Of a stretch of DNA of 64,000 bases, positions 27,944 through 38,139 are shown in pieces. Both the position numbers and the translations under genes were made by a program. The notes under the pieces are model-generated. The model saw nothing but the letters and a program-made list of their open reading frames with translations. It was not told where the DNA came from and did no database searches. Numbering within the stretch: position 1 is the stretch's first letter; the number at the start of each line of letters is the position of its first letter. The stretch comes from Bacteroidota bacterium (GTDB lineage Bacteria > Bacteroidota > Bacteroidia > Chitinophagales > Chitinophagaceae). The stretch is taken from assembly GCA_018267705.1 (NCBI GenBank), contig JAFDXX010000023.1:1-64000 (forward strand), read 5' to 3'.

Positions 27944-29171
27944 ATTGAATTGCTTTTACAGGCTTTATAGACGTTGCTAATAATGCAGGTAGTATTAATG
28001 ATGCAATACAAACAATTATTGTTACTAAAATAATTAAACCTACTTGCCACCAAATAATTTGTACGGGAGCATAAGCAATATAATAATTGGCTTCATTTAA
28101 TGTTATGATGCCCGTGGTTTGTTGTAAAATACAAATGCCTAAACCTAATAAAGCACCAATAGCTGTACCTTTTAAAGCAATTAAACCTGCATAGTATAAA
28201 AATAATTTTTGTAAGGCACCATCTCTCATTCCAACAGATTTTAAAACACCAATCATTCTTGTTCTTTCTAAAACTAAAATTAATAAACAGGTTATTAAAT
28301 TAATTACGGCAACAATACTCATTACAATAAAAATAATAGTTCTATTGTTGTCTAGAATTGCTAACCAATCAAAAATATTCGGATATACTTCTCTTATACT
28401 TCTACTGCCCCAAACCGTTGGTAGTACTTCATTTAATTGCTTGCTTACGGTTGTGTCTTCTCCGTGATTATTGTGTTTTAAAATTATTTCATAACCGCCA
28501 ATTTCATTAGAAGTAAGGTTGCTTACTCTTTGTAACAATTTTAGATCTGTAATGCCAAAAAGTTTATCATATTCTTCAATACCGGTTCTATAAATGGCTG
28601 CAATTAATACTTTTCGGTAAGTACTTTGATTGTTGGGAGATATAAAAAATAAAGTTGCAGTATCATTCAAATTTAAATTTAATTCGTTGGCAATGGCTTC
28701 CGATAAAATAATTTCTTTGCTGTAACTGCTATCATTAAAATGCAACCATCTTCCTTTTATAATAAATTTTTTTAGTTGAAGACTGTCGTATGCCTTATCA
28801 ATTCCTTTAAGCAATAAACCTGCTATTTCTTGCCCTTTTTTTAATACAGCACTTTTGGTAGCAAATGGTTGAAAATGTGCAATAACGGGATTGTTTTTTA
28901 AAATATTTTCTACTGTATCGTTTCTTTCAATAACAGTTTCTTCGGCAATTAAAGATTTATCTAATTCTAAATGTTGAACGCGAATGTTTCCCCAAAAATT
29001 AAAAACTTTTTCTGATACTTCTTTTTGAAATCCGTTAACAAAGCAAATTGTAATAATCATGGCAGCAACACTTATTGCCGTTGCTGCAACCGATAAACGA
29101 ATAATAAACCTTGAAAAAGTTTTTTGTTTATTAAATGCAATTCTTTTTGCTATGTACCAAGTTGTATTCAA
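27936..29171 (-). CDS. FtsX/LolC-LolE-like ABC transporter permease
   Basis: 411 residues in the MacB-PCD plus FtsX arrangement of lipoprotein-release permeases: helix 1 at ~25-45, a large periplasmic domain (~46-270) and three C-terminal helices (~280-302, 325-347, 378-402), the last followed by the family ending KPVKAIQFR. Homologs extract lipoproteins from the inner membrane with an ABC ATPase (not adjacent here). It starts with TTG: 'NTTWYIAKRIAFNKQ' is already the conserved N-terminus and no ATG fits. It overlaps the SpoU stop by 8 bp (convergent). Confidence 0.92.
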   Translation of the reverse strand: MNTTWYIAKRIAFNKQKTFSRFIIRLSVAATAISVAAMIITICFVNGFQKEVSEKVFNFWGNIRVQHLELDKSLIAEETVIERNDTVENILKNNPVIAHFQPFATKSAVLKKGQEIAGLLLKGIDKAYDSLQLKKFIIKGRWLHFNDSSYSKEIILSEAIANELNLNLNDTATLFFISPNNQSTYRKVLIAAIYRTGIEEYDKLFGITDLKLLQRVSNLTSNEIGGYEIILKHNNHGEDTTVSKQLNEVLPTVWGSRSIREVYPNIFDWLAILDNNRTIIFIVMSIVAVINLITCLLILVLERTRMIGVLKSVGMRDGALQKLFLYYAGLIALKGTAIGALLGLGICILQQTTGIITLNEANYYIAYAPVQIIWWQVGLIILVTIIVCIASLILPALLATSIKPVKAIQFR

Positions 29172-29258
29172 ATTGATTGATAGTTGTTGCCAAAACTAAA
29201 TGTATGTATTAATATAACAAAAGCATTTATCAATAATTAAGTTTTGTATGTTTATATT

Positions 29259-30536
29259 ATGAAGCTATTGAAAAAAATGATGTTATTAATGCTGTGTTGT
29301 GTATTTTGTTTACAAATATTATCTCAGCAAAATGCAGATGCAGTTTATGTTTCAAACATTAAAACCGTAAAATTATTTCAACAAAACAATCAAGAAAGTT
29401 TACCTGTACTGCAATTAAATTCTAACGATATTATTGAATTGCATTTTGATGATTTAGATGGGTATGTAAAAAATTATTATTACACATTTGTTTTATGCAA
29501 TGCAGATTGGCAGCCGGCAGATGTTAGCCCTTTTGATTATTTAAAAGGGTATCAAATACAAAGAATTACACAATACAGAAACTCGTCTATTGCTCAAACA
29601 AATTACATACATTATCAAGCTCAACTGCCCGAAAGTTCTTGTATTCCAATTAAAAGTGGTAATTATTTATTAAAAGTTTTTTTGAATGGAAATATGGATC
29701 AATTGATGTTTGCCAAAAAGTTTTATGTTGTTGAAAGAAGGGCAGGAGTGGCAGCAACTATGTCTCAAATTATTGATGTAGAGAAATTTTCAACACATCA
29801 AAAATTAAAATTGAAAGTTGCTTTACCAGAAAAAGATTTGTTTAATGTGCAACAACAGGTTAAATTAATTGTAATGCAAAATAACAGAACAGATAATGCT
29901 TATATAAATATTCAACCAACATATATAAGAGGAAATATTTTAGAATACGATAACACAAATGAATTAATTTTTGAAGGAGGGAATGAATACAGATGGGCAG
30001 ATTTAAGAAGTTTTCGTTTTTTAAGTGAACGTATTGATAAAGTTATTCAACCGAATGATGTGTATTTAAAACCTGATGTAAACCGTTTGCAACAACGTTA
30101 TTTATACATGAAAGATTTAAACGGTTATTATGATGTAAGCACTACAGAAAGTATAAACCCATGGTGGCAAACAGAATATGGTAAAGTGCATTTTACTTAT
30201 GTACCTCCTAACAATAAAGCTTATGCAAATAATGATGTGTATTTATTAGGAGAATTAACCGGAAATGAAATTAGTGATACAAGTAAAATGATTTTTAATG
30301 AAGATAAAGGTGTATATGAAAAAGAATTGTATTTAAAACAAGGTTATTATAGTTATACTTATGGTACAAAAAATAATATTGATAAACAGGCAAATGCAAC
30401 TTTTGCTTTAACAGAAGGAAACTATTGGGAAACAGAAAACGATTATCAAATATTTGTTTATTTCCGTCCGCTTAATGCAAGGCATGATGAGCTTATTGCA
30501 CTTTCTGTTTTTAATTCAAAGAATGTTGGTTTATAA
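29259..30536 (+). CDS. Type IX secretion system plug protein (DUF5103)
   Basis: 425 residues from ATG 29259, with a signal peptide (~1-23). The DUF5103 Ig-like plug domains are recognised from 'ELHFDDLDGYVKNYYYTFVLC' (shared hydrophobic pattern, ~54-74), 'NADWQPADVSPFDYLKGY' and 'NYIHYQAQLPES', which match the Plug that closes the SprA translocon in Flavobacterium johnsoniae. Other T9SS genes (sprA, gldKLMN) are not in the window. The frame could be extended 5 codons to a TTG, which I reject because the ATG gives a normal signal peptide. Confidence 0.88.
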   Translation: MKLLKKMMLLMLCCVFCLQILSQQNADAVYVSNIKTVKLFQQNNQESLPVLQLNSNDIIELHFDDLDGYVKNYYYTFVLCNADWQPADVSPFDYLKGYQIQRITQYRNSSIAQTNYIHYQAQLPESSCIPIKSGNYLLKVFLNGNMDQLMFAKKFYVVERRAGVAATMSQIIDVEKFSTHQKLKLKVALPEKDLFNVQQQVKLIVMQNNRTDNAYINIQPTYIRGNILEYDNTNELIFEGGNEYRWADLRSFRFLSERIDKVIQPNDVYLKPDVNRLQQRYLYMKDLNGYYDVSTTESINPWWQTEYGKVHFTYVPPNNKAYANNDVYLLGELTGNEISDTSKMIFNEDKGVYEKELYLKQGYYSYTYGTKNNIDKQANATFALTEGNYWETENDYQIFVYFRPLNARHDELIALSVFNSKNVGL

Positions 30537-30539
30537 TTA

Positions 30540-31460
30540 TCAAAACACCATCCACTTCCATTGTAAACAACCTTGCGATAATTCTAAAGCTGGTGTTGGA
30601 AATTTAAATGCATTCAAAGCAAAAAAAACACCTTTCAAAAATTTACTATGTGTTTTTATTTTAGTAAAATCAATATCGGGAGCTAAGTAAAATTGCCTGA
30701 AGCGTGGAATATCATTTCTATTAAAAATAATATTTCCGTTATTATCTTTTACCGTATTGCTACTTGCGGCAAACATTCCATTTGCACCGTAACCTATTGC
30801 CATATTCAGCCATGATGGGAACTTTGTTTGTTTGAAAAAAGAAGCAATATTAAAACTCAGCCAATAAGTTTGTGCATTATAATCTTTTAATATTCTCGAA
30901 AAAAAATTCTTCCCAAAAACACTATCAGCTCTGTTATTCAAACCATAATTTGCATAATCATTTATATGAGAAGAAAATTTAATTTGTATTCTTTGTTCTT
31001 TCCAATGTAATTGTTGAAAAAGATAACCGGCACTGCCTGCAATATTGGCGGTATAATCTCCTAAACTAAATCCCCATTCTTTTGAAAAACCATCAAAAAC
31101 CTCAATAATACTCATATATGCTAAACCACTTGCAGCACCCAACCAGTAACTTTTTTTATTATTATATCCAACCCATTTAAAGCTTTCACTTGTTATTCTG
31201 CTTATGTTGTATGCACTCCAAGCATGCCCTACTTTATCCATTTGTAACCATTCATTATTATCATTAAAAAAATGAAAAGGAGCAAACGGATAACCTTTAT
31301 ACCATGCATTATATAAAACTGCCATTGAACTTACAGTAGCAACTACATTAGTAGCACCCAAAACAATCGCTCTTTTTTTATTGAGTTTTATCAATAAACT
31401 ATCTTGAGCAAAACTTGTTTGTATGATTAATAAACATATAAAATACAACCGCCATTTCAT
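30540..31460 (-). CDS. DUF2279 (YfiM-like) envelope protein
   Basis: 306 residues with a signal peptide (1-19). The DUF2279 core lies at ~30-160, with 'DKVGHAWSAYN' (75-85) and 'EWGFSLGDYTANIAG' as its two typical blocks; the remainder (~165-306) is a beta-rich C-terminal region probably forming or attaching to an outer-membrane barrel. The function is unknown. It converges with the T9SS plug gene, with 3 bp between the stops. Confidence 0.87.
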   Translation of the reverse strand: MKWRLYFICLLIIQTSFAQDSLLIKLNKKRAIVLGATNVVATVSSMAVLYNAWYKGYPFAPFHFFNDNNEWLQMDKVGHAWSAYNISRITSESFKWVGYNNKKSYWLGAASGLAYMSIIEVFDGFSKEWGFSLGDYTANIAGSAGYLFQQLHWKEQRIQIKFSSHINDYANYGLNNRADSVFGKNFFSRILKDYNAQTYWLSFNIASFFKQTKFPSWLNMAIGYGANGMFAASSNTVKDNNGNIIFNRNDIPRFRQFYLAPDIDFTKIKTHSKFLKGVFFALNAFKFPTPALELSQGCLQWKWMVF

Positions 31461-31583
31461 TACACCAAACTTAGTATAAATGCAGTATATTTTTTTGTTG
31501 GAACAATTTCGAGATAAGAAGTAGTTTTATAAAATTTGGTTATTTGCTAAACCTGCAACTATTTTGCATAATAAAACAAAAGC

Positions 31584-31823
31584 ATGGCAACATTTGAACC
31601 TCCTATACATTGGAATGATTATGAAGATATAGCATTAAAATTGTATGAAAAATTTGGTGATGAGTTTACTGAATCAAAAATTTATCGGGTTAGATTTACC
31701 GATTTATTAGAGTGGGTTTTGCAATTACCTAATTTTGTTGGTACACGAGAACAAAGCAATGAAGGACATTTAGAAATGATACAAAGTACTTGGGTGTATG
31801 AATGGAGAGATAATCAGAAATAA
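31584..31823 (+). CDS. iscX: Fe-S assembly protein IscX
   Basis: 79 residues, a small acidic winged-helix protein that binds IscS and iron in the ISC pathway. The family pattern is clear: 'IHWNDYEDIALKLYEKFGDE' (8-27), 'VRFTDLLEWVLQLP' (42-55), SNEGHLEMIQSTWVYEW at the C-terminus. Size is slightly larger than E. coli IscX (66). iscS and iscU are not adjacent. Confidence 0.93.
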   Translation: MATFEPPIHWNDYEDIALKLYEKFGDEFTESKIYRVRFTDLLEWVLQLPNFVGTREQSNEGHLEMIQSTWVYEWRDNQK

Positions 31824-31852
31824 TTTTATTACATCACTTTATATTTTTTTGC

Positions 31853-32788
31853 TTGAAATTAGTAACAGCATTTTTGAAATTAATTCGCTGGCCTAACCTT
31901 GTGTTTATTGCTTTAACACAAGTTATGTTTTTTTATTGTATTGTTTTACCTGCGTTAAATAGTACTGGTTTAAAACCTGTTTTATCTACTACAATGCTTA
32001 TACTGCTTGTAATTAGTTATGTATTAATTGCAGCAGGCGGAAATATTATTAACGATTATTTTGATTTGAATATTGATAAAATTAATAAACCACAAAAAGT
32101 AATTGTAGAAAAATATATTAGTAGAAGATGGGTTATAATTTGGCACTTATTGTTAAGCATTGTTGCTATTTTAATTAATATTTATATTTCATATAAAACA
32201 AGAATTATTTGGATTGCTGTAGTAGCATTTATTGTTGTAATACTGCTGTTTTTATATTCTATTAGCCTTAAAAAAAAATTCTTAGTTGGGAATGTGTTGG
32301 TATCTGCACTAACTGCATGGGTTATTATGATTGTTAGTTTAATTGAGTTTAATGCATTCTCTCATACTTCTTCTATAGATATTGGTGGGTTAAGAAAAAT
32401 TATGCGATTAGGTATTTTATACACTTGCTTTGCATTTATCATTTCTTTAATACGCGAAGTAGTAAAAGATATGGAAGATGTTGAAGGAGATAGGAAATAC
32501 GGATGCACTACAATGCCTATTGTTTGGGGACTTAATGCTGCTAAAGTTTTTGTGGCAGTTTGGTTAATAGTATTAATTGCTGCATTAGTAATTTTACAAT
32601 TGTATGCTTTTACTTTTGGTTGGTGGATAAGTATTCTTTATGCTATTATTTTAATAATACTTCCATTGTTGTTTATTTTTAAGAAATTGTTTATAGCCCA
32701 ATCTCCACAACAATTTCATGCGTTAAGCAGTTTAATAAAATTAACTATGTTTACAGGAATTGTAAGTATGTTATTCTTCTATTTTTAA
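31853..32788 (+). CDS. UbiA-family prenyltransferase
   Basis: 311 residues, eight to nine helices. Both Asp-rich motifs that bind Mg-prenyl-diphosphate are intact: NDYFDLNID (67-75) and DMEDVEGD (206-213). The pattern is closest to the geranylgeranylglycerol-phosphate/menaquinone type; the acceptor cannot be fixed. It begins with TTG at 31853: there is no in-frame ATG before residue 25, and 'LKLIRWPNLVFIALTQ' is the conserved N-terminus. Confidence 0.9.
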   Translation: MKLVTAFLKLIRWPNLVFIALTQVMFFYCIVLPALNSTGLKPVLSTTMLILLVISYVLIAAGGNIINDYFDLNIDKINKPQKVIVEKYISRRWVIIWHLLLSIVAILINIYISYKTRIIWIAVVAFIVVILLFLYSISLKKKFLVGNVLVSALTAWVIMIVSLIEFNAFSHTSSIDIGGLRKIMRLGILYTCFAFIISLIREVVKDMEDVEGDRKYGCTTMPIVWGLNAAKVFVAVWLIVLIAALVILQLYAFTFGWWISILYAIILIILPLLFIFKKLFIAQSPQQFHALSSLIKLTMFTGIVSMLFFYF

Positions 32789-32800
32789 ATTTATTTTCAA

Positions 32801-33364
32801 TTGAAAAAAATAATATTAGCCTCACAATCTCCACGTCGTAAACAGTTATTAGAATGGGCAGAAATACCTTTTGATGTAATGGTAAGTGATGCTGATGAAA
32901 GTTTCTCAAATGAATTAACTATTAAAAATGTGCCAGTGTTTATTGCTAAACAAAAAGCATTAGCAATAAAAAATAAATTAGCAAATAACAGTTGTGCCAT
33001 ATTAGCTGCCGATACAGTTGTTGTGTTTAACAATACCATTATTGGGAAACCTAATAATAAAAATGAAGCAATTAAAATATTATCATTGCTTTCAGGAAAA
33101 ATACATACGGTTATTACTGGCGTTGTAATACTTAAAGAAGAAAAGGAGATTACTTTTTCAGATATTACCGAAGTAGAATTTCATACTCTAACACAAGAAC
33201 AAATTGAGTTTTATGTTGAAAAATATAAACCTTACGATAAAGCCGGTGCTTATGCAATTCAAGAATGGATTGGTGTAGTAGGCATTAAACAAATTAAGGG
33301 AGATTTTTATAATGTAATGGGCTTGCCTATAAGCAGAGTAGTACAAACTTTGCAACAATTATAA
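32801..33364 (+). CDS. Maf family nucleotide pyrophosphatase
   Basis: 187 residues, normal length. Maf proteins hydrolyse dTTP/UTP or modified nucleotides to monophosphates. Motif LASQSPRRKQLL (6-17) at the N-terminus, the 'AADTVV' metal motif, and 'YDKAGAYAIQEWIG' are all present; the last favours the YhdE (dTTP/UTP) type. Starts with TTG 12 bp after the UbiA-like stop, so the two are co-transcribed. Confidence 0.95.
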   Translation: MKKIILASQSPRRKQLLEWAEIPFDVMVSDADESFSNELTIKNVPVFIAKQKALAIKNKLANNSCAILAADTVVVFNNTIIGKPNNKNEAIKILSLLSGKIHTVITGVVILKEEKEITFSDITEVEFHTLTQEQIEFYVEKYKPYDKAGAYAIQEWIGVVGIKQIKGDFYNVMGLPISRVVQTLQQL

Positions 33365-33419
33365 TTTTTTTTAATTTTAATTCACGCACTTATTATACTC
33401 CTTTCATAAATAAAATTTT

Positions 33420-34676
33420 ATGACGGAGAAATTATTACAATTTATTTGGCAGTTTCAGTATTTCAATAAAAATAATTTGCTTACTGAAAATGGAGAGGCA
33501 TTGCAAATTATTTGTGCCGGACAAATTAATACGCAACAAGGCCCTGATTTTTTGCAGGGAAAAATTAAAGTAAACAATGTTTTATTGGCAGGAAATATAG
33601 AAGTGCATTGCCTTTCATCAGATTGGCAAAAACATAATCATTCAACCGATGAGAATTATAACAACATTATTTTACATGTTGTATGGCAAAATAATTTTAA
33701 TTTAAACTATACACCTACACTTTGCTTACAGCCACGTGTGGCAAAAATATTATTGCAGCAATATGAAAATTTAATGAACAATCAAAGTAAAATTCCTTGT
33801 TACAATTTGCTGCCAGTAATGAGTGAATTTGAATGGCTTAGCTGTAAAGAAAGATTGGCTATTGAAAGAATGGAAATAAAAGCACAACAAGTTTTACAAT
33901 TGTTTAAAGCCAACAACAATCATTGGGAAGAAACTTTTTGGCAACTACTTGCATACAATTTTGGACTTAAAACAAATGCAACAATTTTTATGGAAATGGC
34001 AAAATGTATTTCTGTAAACATTTTGGCAAAACATAAAAACAAAATTCATCAATTAGAAGCGTTGCTATTAGGAACTGTTAATTTATTGAATGATGATTTT
34101 GAAGAAGATTATCCCAAGTTGTTACAGAATGAGTACACATTCCTTCAAAAAAAATATCAATTATTGAATACACATCAAACTGCTTTCTTTCTAAGAATGA
34201 GACCTGCTAATTTTCCTACCATTCGGTTAGCACAATTAGCACAATTCATTCACCAATCCAAACATTTATTTTCTATTGTAAAAGAAACAGAAAATTTAAA
34301 AGAAATAAAAATTTTATTAAATGTTGAAGCCAATAATTATTGGAGCAATCATTATGTATTCGATAAATTAACAACTGTAAAACACAAACAATTAGGAAGC
34401 ACAATGATTGATAATATTATTATTAATACGTTTATTCCCGTTTTATTTGCTTATGGTTTATATACGCAAGCAAAGCAACATAAAGAAAAAGCTTTACAAT
34501 GGTTAATGCAATTGCCGGCAGAGCGTAACAGTGTTACAAATGTGTTTGAAAGTAAAAATGTTGTAAACAAGTTTGCATTAGATTCTCAAGCTCTTATTCA
34601 TTTAAAAAATAATTATTGCAATAAAAAACTTTGCTTGCAATGTGCCGTAGGCAATAAAATAATGAAAGGGGAGTAG
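33420..34676 (+). CDS. DUF2851 family protein
   Basis: 418 residues, a Bacteroidota-specific family without known function. Recognisable blocks: 'INTQQGPDFLQGKIKVNN' (~38-55), 'GNIEVHCLSSDWQKHNHSTD' (~59-78) and 'NNIILHVVW', in which acidic and His residues suggest a nuclease-like or metal site, although I cannot assign one. A Cys-rich tail (YCNKKLCLQCAVGNK) could bind zinc. Third gene of the plus-strand run after maf. Confidence 0.85.
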   Translation: MTEKLLQFIWQFQYFNKNNLLTENGEALQIICAGQINTQQGPDFLQGKIKVNNVLLAGNIEVHCLSSDWQKHNHSTDENYNNIILHVVWQNNFNLNYTPTLCLQPRVAKILLQQYENLMNNQSKIPCYNLLPVMSEFEWLSCKERLAIERMEIKAQQVLQLFKANNNHWEETFWQLLAYNFGLKTNATIFMEMAKCISVNILAKHKNKIHQLEALLLGTVNLLNDDFEEDYPKLLQNEYTFLQKKYQLLNTHQTAFFLRMRPANFPTIRLAQLAQFIHQSKHLFSIVKETENLKEIKILLNVEANNYWSNHYVFDKLTTVKHKQLGSTMIDNIIINTFIPVLFAYGLYTQAKQHKEKALQWLMQLPAERNSVTNVFESKNVVNKFALDSQALIHLKNNYCNKKLCLQCAVGNKIMKGE

Positions 34677-34727
34677 TGTTTAATTTTCTGTGTAGTTTGC
34701 TAATTATTCTATTGTTTTAGCAAAACA

Positions 34728-34754
34728 AAATTCCCGCAATATGTGCGGGAATTT
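34728..34754. terminator. Bidirectional terminator between DUF2851 and topA
   Basis: AAATTCCCGCA (34728-34738) and TGCGGGAATTT (34744-34754) form a perfect 11-bp stem with loop ATATG. It sits between two convergent genes, so it can serve both strands. Confidence 0.8.
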
Positions 34755-34755
34755 C

Positions 34756-37293
34756 TTATTTTTTCTTAGTTATTTTTTTAGTAGTTTTTGTTTTCTTTTC
34801 AAAAGCATCGGGTACTTGTTCGGTAATCATTTTTTTTACCTCATCAATACTTATTGTTGTTAAATCTTCTGCTGTGTATTTAGTGCCATCTGCTTTTTTA
34901 GTAAGTTTCAACATTAATTTTCCAAAGCGTATAAATGGTCCCCATCTTCCGTTTTCAATAGCAATTTTATGTTCGGGCCACTGTTGTATAAAACGGTTGG
35001 CTTCTTTTGTAACTTTTGCTTCAATTAATTCTTGAATATCAGTAGTACTTAAATTATCAAAATTGTAACGTTTAGGTACATTTATAAATAAATCATTCCA
35101 TTTAATAAACGGACCAAACCTACCTTTCCCTTTTGTTACCGGTTTATTTTCATACTCGGCAATGGGTGCATCGGCTTTTTCTTTTTCGTTAATTAATTCA
35201 ATAGCTCTTTCTAATTCCATTTCATATAAATCTTCTCCGCGTGGAATAGATATAAATTGGTCACCTAATTTTATGTATGGACCGAATCTTCCTACGTTTA
35301 CACTTAATTCTAAACCTTCATATTCGCCAATAACTCTTGGTAATTTGAATAAATCCATTGCTTCATCAAACGTAATGGTTTCAATACTTTGCGTTGGTTT
35401 TAGTTTTGCAAAGCGTGGTTTATCTTCATCATTCGCCTCTCCAATTTGCACCATTGCTCCATAACGCCCCATGCGTGCCACTACCTTTTTTCCGGTTGTT
35501 TCATCAATACCTAATTCACGTTCACCCTTTGCACGTTCTGCATTTTCTAAAGTATGTTCTATTGTTGTATGAAAGGGAGTATAAAATTCTCCAATCATAC
35601 TGTTCCATTGCATTTTGCCATCGGCAATTTCATCAAACTCTTCTTCAATATGTGCGGTAAAACTATAATCCATTACTTTATTAAAATGTTGTTTTAAAAA
35701 ATCTGTAACAACATTTCCTAAATCGGTAGGAAATAATTTTCCTTTTTCTGCACCGGTATTTTCTTGAATAATTTGTTTGGTAATATTTTGAGAAGGAGTA
35801 AGTTTTAAAATATTTATATTTCTTTTCATTCCTTCTTTATCGCGTTTTTCTACATAATTTCTTTTGATAATGGTTGAAATAGTAGGGGCGTAGGTTGATG
35901 GGCGGCCAATTCCTAAATCTTCTAACTTTTTTACTAAAGATGCTTCTGTATATCTTGCTGCGGGTTTGCTGAATTTTTCTGTTGCAATTAATTCTTTAAA
36001 ATCTAATGTTTGATTAATGGTTAGTGGAGGCAACATATCTTCGGTGTTTTCTTCTTCATCCTCATCTTTTCCTTCTAAATATATTTTTAAGAAACCATCA
36101 AATTTTAATACTTCTCCTGTTGCGGTTAGCTCTTCTTTATTGGTGCTAATATTAATTTTTGCAATTGTTTTTTCAAACTCTGCATCACTCATTTGGCTGG
36201 CAATAGTTCGTCTCCAAATTAATTCATATAGCTTTTTTGTATCAACATCATCTACTGTTTTGTTGCTCATATAAGTGGGGCGAATAGCTTCGTGAGCTTC
36301 TTGAGCACTTTCATTTTTATTTTTATATTTTCTAAATTGAAAATAATTTTCTCCGTAATTGGAATTGATTTGATTTTGAATATCTCTTCTTGCCAAATCA
36401 CTCAAATTTACGCTATCGGTACGCATATAAGTTATGTAACCGCTTTCGTATAGTTTTTGTGCCAATAACATTGTTTTGCTTACACCATAACCTAATTTTC
36501 TAGATGCTTCTTGTTGTAGTGTAGAGGTAGTAAATGGTGCTGCTGGTGTGCGTTTTGAAGGTTTTATCTGAATGTCTTTTACGGTATAAATTGCATTTTT
36601 ACAATTTTCTAAAAAGGCTTGTGCATGGGGTAAGGTTTGTAATTTTTCTGGGCCCTCTGCTTTAAAATTTACTTCTTTGTTATTAATATCTTTTGCACTA
36701 AAAATCGCTTCAATTTTATATGTACTTTCTGCAATAAACTGATTAATTTCTCTTTCTCTTTCAACAATTAATCTTACTGCTACGCTTTGTACTCTTCCTG
36801 CACTTAGGCCGCGTTGCATACCAATTTTTCTCCATAAAACGGGGCTTAATTCAAACCCAACAATTCTATCTAATACACGCCGTGCTTGTTGGGCGTTTAC
36901 TAAATTCATATCAATATTTCTGGGTGTTTCAACGGCTTTTTTAATAGCAGGTGCAGTAATTTCATGAAACACAATACGTTTGGTAGTGTGTGGGTTTAAG
37001 CCTAATACTTCTGCCAAATGCCAACTAATGCTTTCTCCTTCACGGTCCTCATCGCTTGCTAACCATACTTCTTTATCTTTTGCAGCTTTTTTTAAATCAC
37101 TTACCACTTTGGCTTTATCTGCAGGCACAATATAGCGTGGTTGAAATTTGTTTTGCAAATCAATGCCCATTTCATCTTTTTCCAAATCACGTATATGTCC
37201 AAAAGAACTCTTCACTTCAAAATCTTTTCCTAAGATTTTCTCAATGGTTTTTGCCTTTGCGGGAGACTCTACTATTAATAAATTTTTTGCCAT
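34756..37293 (-). CDS. topA: DNA topoisomerase I
   Basis: 845 residues, type IA topoisomerase relaxing negative supercoils. Toprim residues Glu9 (IVESPAKAKT) and DEDRE (81-85) and the nucleophile Tyr289 in GYITYMRTDS are intact. The C-terminus has three or four topo_C repeats (GRFGPYIKLGDQF, GRFGPFIKWNDLF, GRWGPFIRFGKLM at ~683-810) instead of Cys4 zinc ribbons, and ends in a Lys-rich tail (KKTKTTKKITKKK). This is the usual Bacteroidota form. Confidence 0.97.
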   Translation of the reverse strand: MAKNLLIVESPAKAKTIEKILGKDFEVKSSFGHIRDLEKDEMGIDLQNKFQPRYIVPADKAKVVSDLKKAAKDKEVWLASDEDREGESISWHLAEVLGLNPHTTKRIVFHEITAPAIKKAVETPRNIDMNLVNAQQARRVLDRIVGFELSPVLWRKIGMQRGLSAGRVQSVAVRLIVEREREINQFIAESTYKIEAIFSAKDINNKEVNFKAEGPEKLQTLPHAQAFLENCKNAIYTVKDIQIKPSKRTPAAPFTTSTLQQEASRKLGYGVSKTMLLAQKLYESGYITYMRTDSVNLSDLARRDIQNQINSNYGENYFQFRKYKNKNESAQEAHEAIRPTYMSNKTVDDVDTKKLYELIWRRTIASQMSDAEFEKTIAKINISTNKEELTATGEVLKFDGFLKIYLEGKDEDEEENTEDMLPPLTINQTLDFKELIATEKFSKPAARYTEASLVKKLEDLGIGRPSTYAPTISTIIKRNYVEKRDKEGMKRNINILKLTPSQNITKQIIQENTGAEKGKLFPTDLGNVVTDFLKQHFNKVMDYSFTAHIEEEFDEIADGKMQWNSMIGEFYTPFHTTIEHTLENAERAKGERELGIDETTGKKVVARMGRYGAMVQIGEANDEDKPRFAKLKPTQSIETITFDEAMDLFKLPRVIGEYEGLELSVNVGRFGPYIKLGDQFISIPRGEDLYEMELERAIELINEKEKADAPIAEYENKPVTKGKGRFGPFIKWNDLFINVPKRYNFDNLSTTDIQELIEAKVTKEANRFIQQWPEHKIAIENGRWGPFIRFGKLMLKLTKKADGTKYTAEDLTTISIDEVKKMITEQVPDAFEKKTKTTKKITKKK

Positions 37294-37759
37294 TTGTTGG
37301 TTTACATTCTTTAATTATACAACTTATAATCTTTATTCTACAAGCAATATTAAACCTTAAGTTAATGAGGTTTTAAACTTTTGATTTTGTTGCAATATTA
37401 GCAGAAACAATGAAAAGGAAAAATATCTTAATTTATTTTTTAGCCGATTGATAATGCTTTTGATGATTATTTTGTTAGTTATTATTGGACTTTAAAATGT
37501 TCATTTATATCAATAAAATGCATTGTTCTCTTTAAAAAAGGAATAAAAAATCCCGTAGGGCAAACCTTACAGGATTATTTATGAGCAAGCAACCGAAATA
37601 AACAATTTAACTAACGTTTGTTTGTAACGTATACTCACAAACCTAAGGTATTTTTTAAACAGTAATGAAAAAATTCTTTTATTCATAAATAATTCAACCA
37701 ATAAAACTGAAGGTTATAGACTGAATTGAAATATTTTTGCTTTTAACTAAGAAAAAACT
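37294..37759. other. 466-bp intergenic region, no gene seen
   Basis: Between topA and the ferredoxin gene. No open frame longer than about 15 codons stands out. It holds one hairpin at 37549-37576 and, downstream of it, a smaller inverted pair GTTTGT/ACAAAC (37616-37621 and 37636-37641). It should contain the promoters of both divergent genes; I could not place an exact TAnnTTTG box. A small RNA is possible but unsupported by any known family. Confidence 0.3.
37549..37576. terminator. Hairpin of unclear direction
   Basis: AATCCCGTAGGG (37549-37560), loop CAAA, CCTTACAGGATT (37565-37576); one mismatch and one wobble on either strand. No T run of normal length follows. It may be a terminator of a small transcript or an attenuator. 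Confidence 0.45.
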
Positions 37760-38095
37760 ATGTACAACATTACAGTTAAATTTGAGCAGAAAGGAATAGA
37801 ACCGGTTTCATTAACTAATATTAAGCCCGGCGATAGCATTTTAGAAGTATTATTAGATAATAATATTGAACTACATCACAACTGCGGAGCCGTTTGTGCA
37901 TGCAGTACTTGCCATTTGTATGTTGAAGAAGGAATGGATTATTTAGAAGAATTGAGTGATAAAGAAGAAGATTTTATTGATAGGGCAATCAATCCAAAGC
38001 TAAACTCACGCTTAGGTTGCCAATGTGTTTTGCAAGAGGGAAATGGAAATATTACAGTAACATTGCCCGATCAAACACAATTTTTAGGAGAATAA
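37760..38095 (+). CDS. fdx: 2Fe-2S ferredoxin, ISC/adrenodoxin type
   Basis: 111 residues. The ligands are Cys42, Cys48, Cys51 and Cys87 (C-x5-C-x2-C-x35-C), the adrenodoxin/ISC spacing rather than the plant type. The intervening 'GMDYLEELSDKEEDFID' acidic helix is the partner-binding surface. It is presumably the electron donor for Fe-S assembly. Cys46 lies between ligands and is probably not a ligand. Confidence 0.95.
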   Translation: MYNITVKFEQKGIEPVSLTNIKPGDSILEVLLDNNIELHHNCGAVCACSTCHLYVEEGMDYLEELSDKEEDFIDRAINPKLNSRLGCQCVLQEGNGNITVTLPDQTQFLGE

Positions 38096-38139
38096 TTTAT
38101 TTTCTAAATAAATTTATAACCTATTAAAAAACTAAATAC

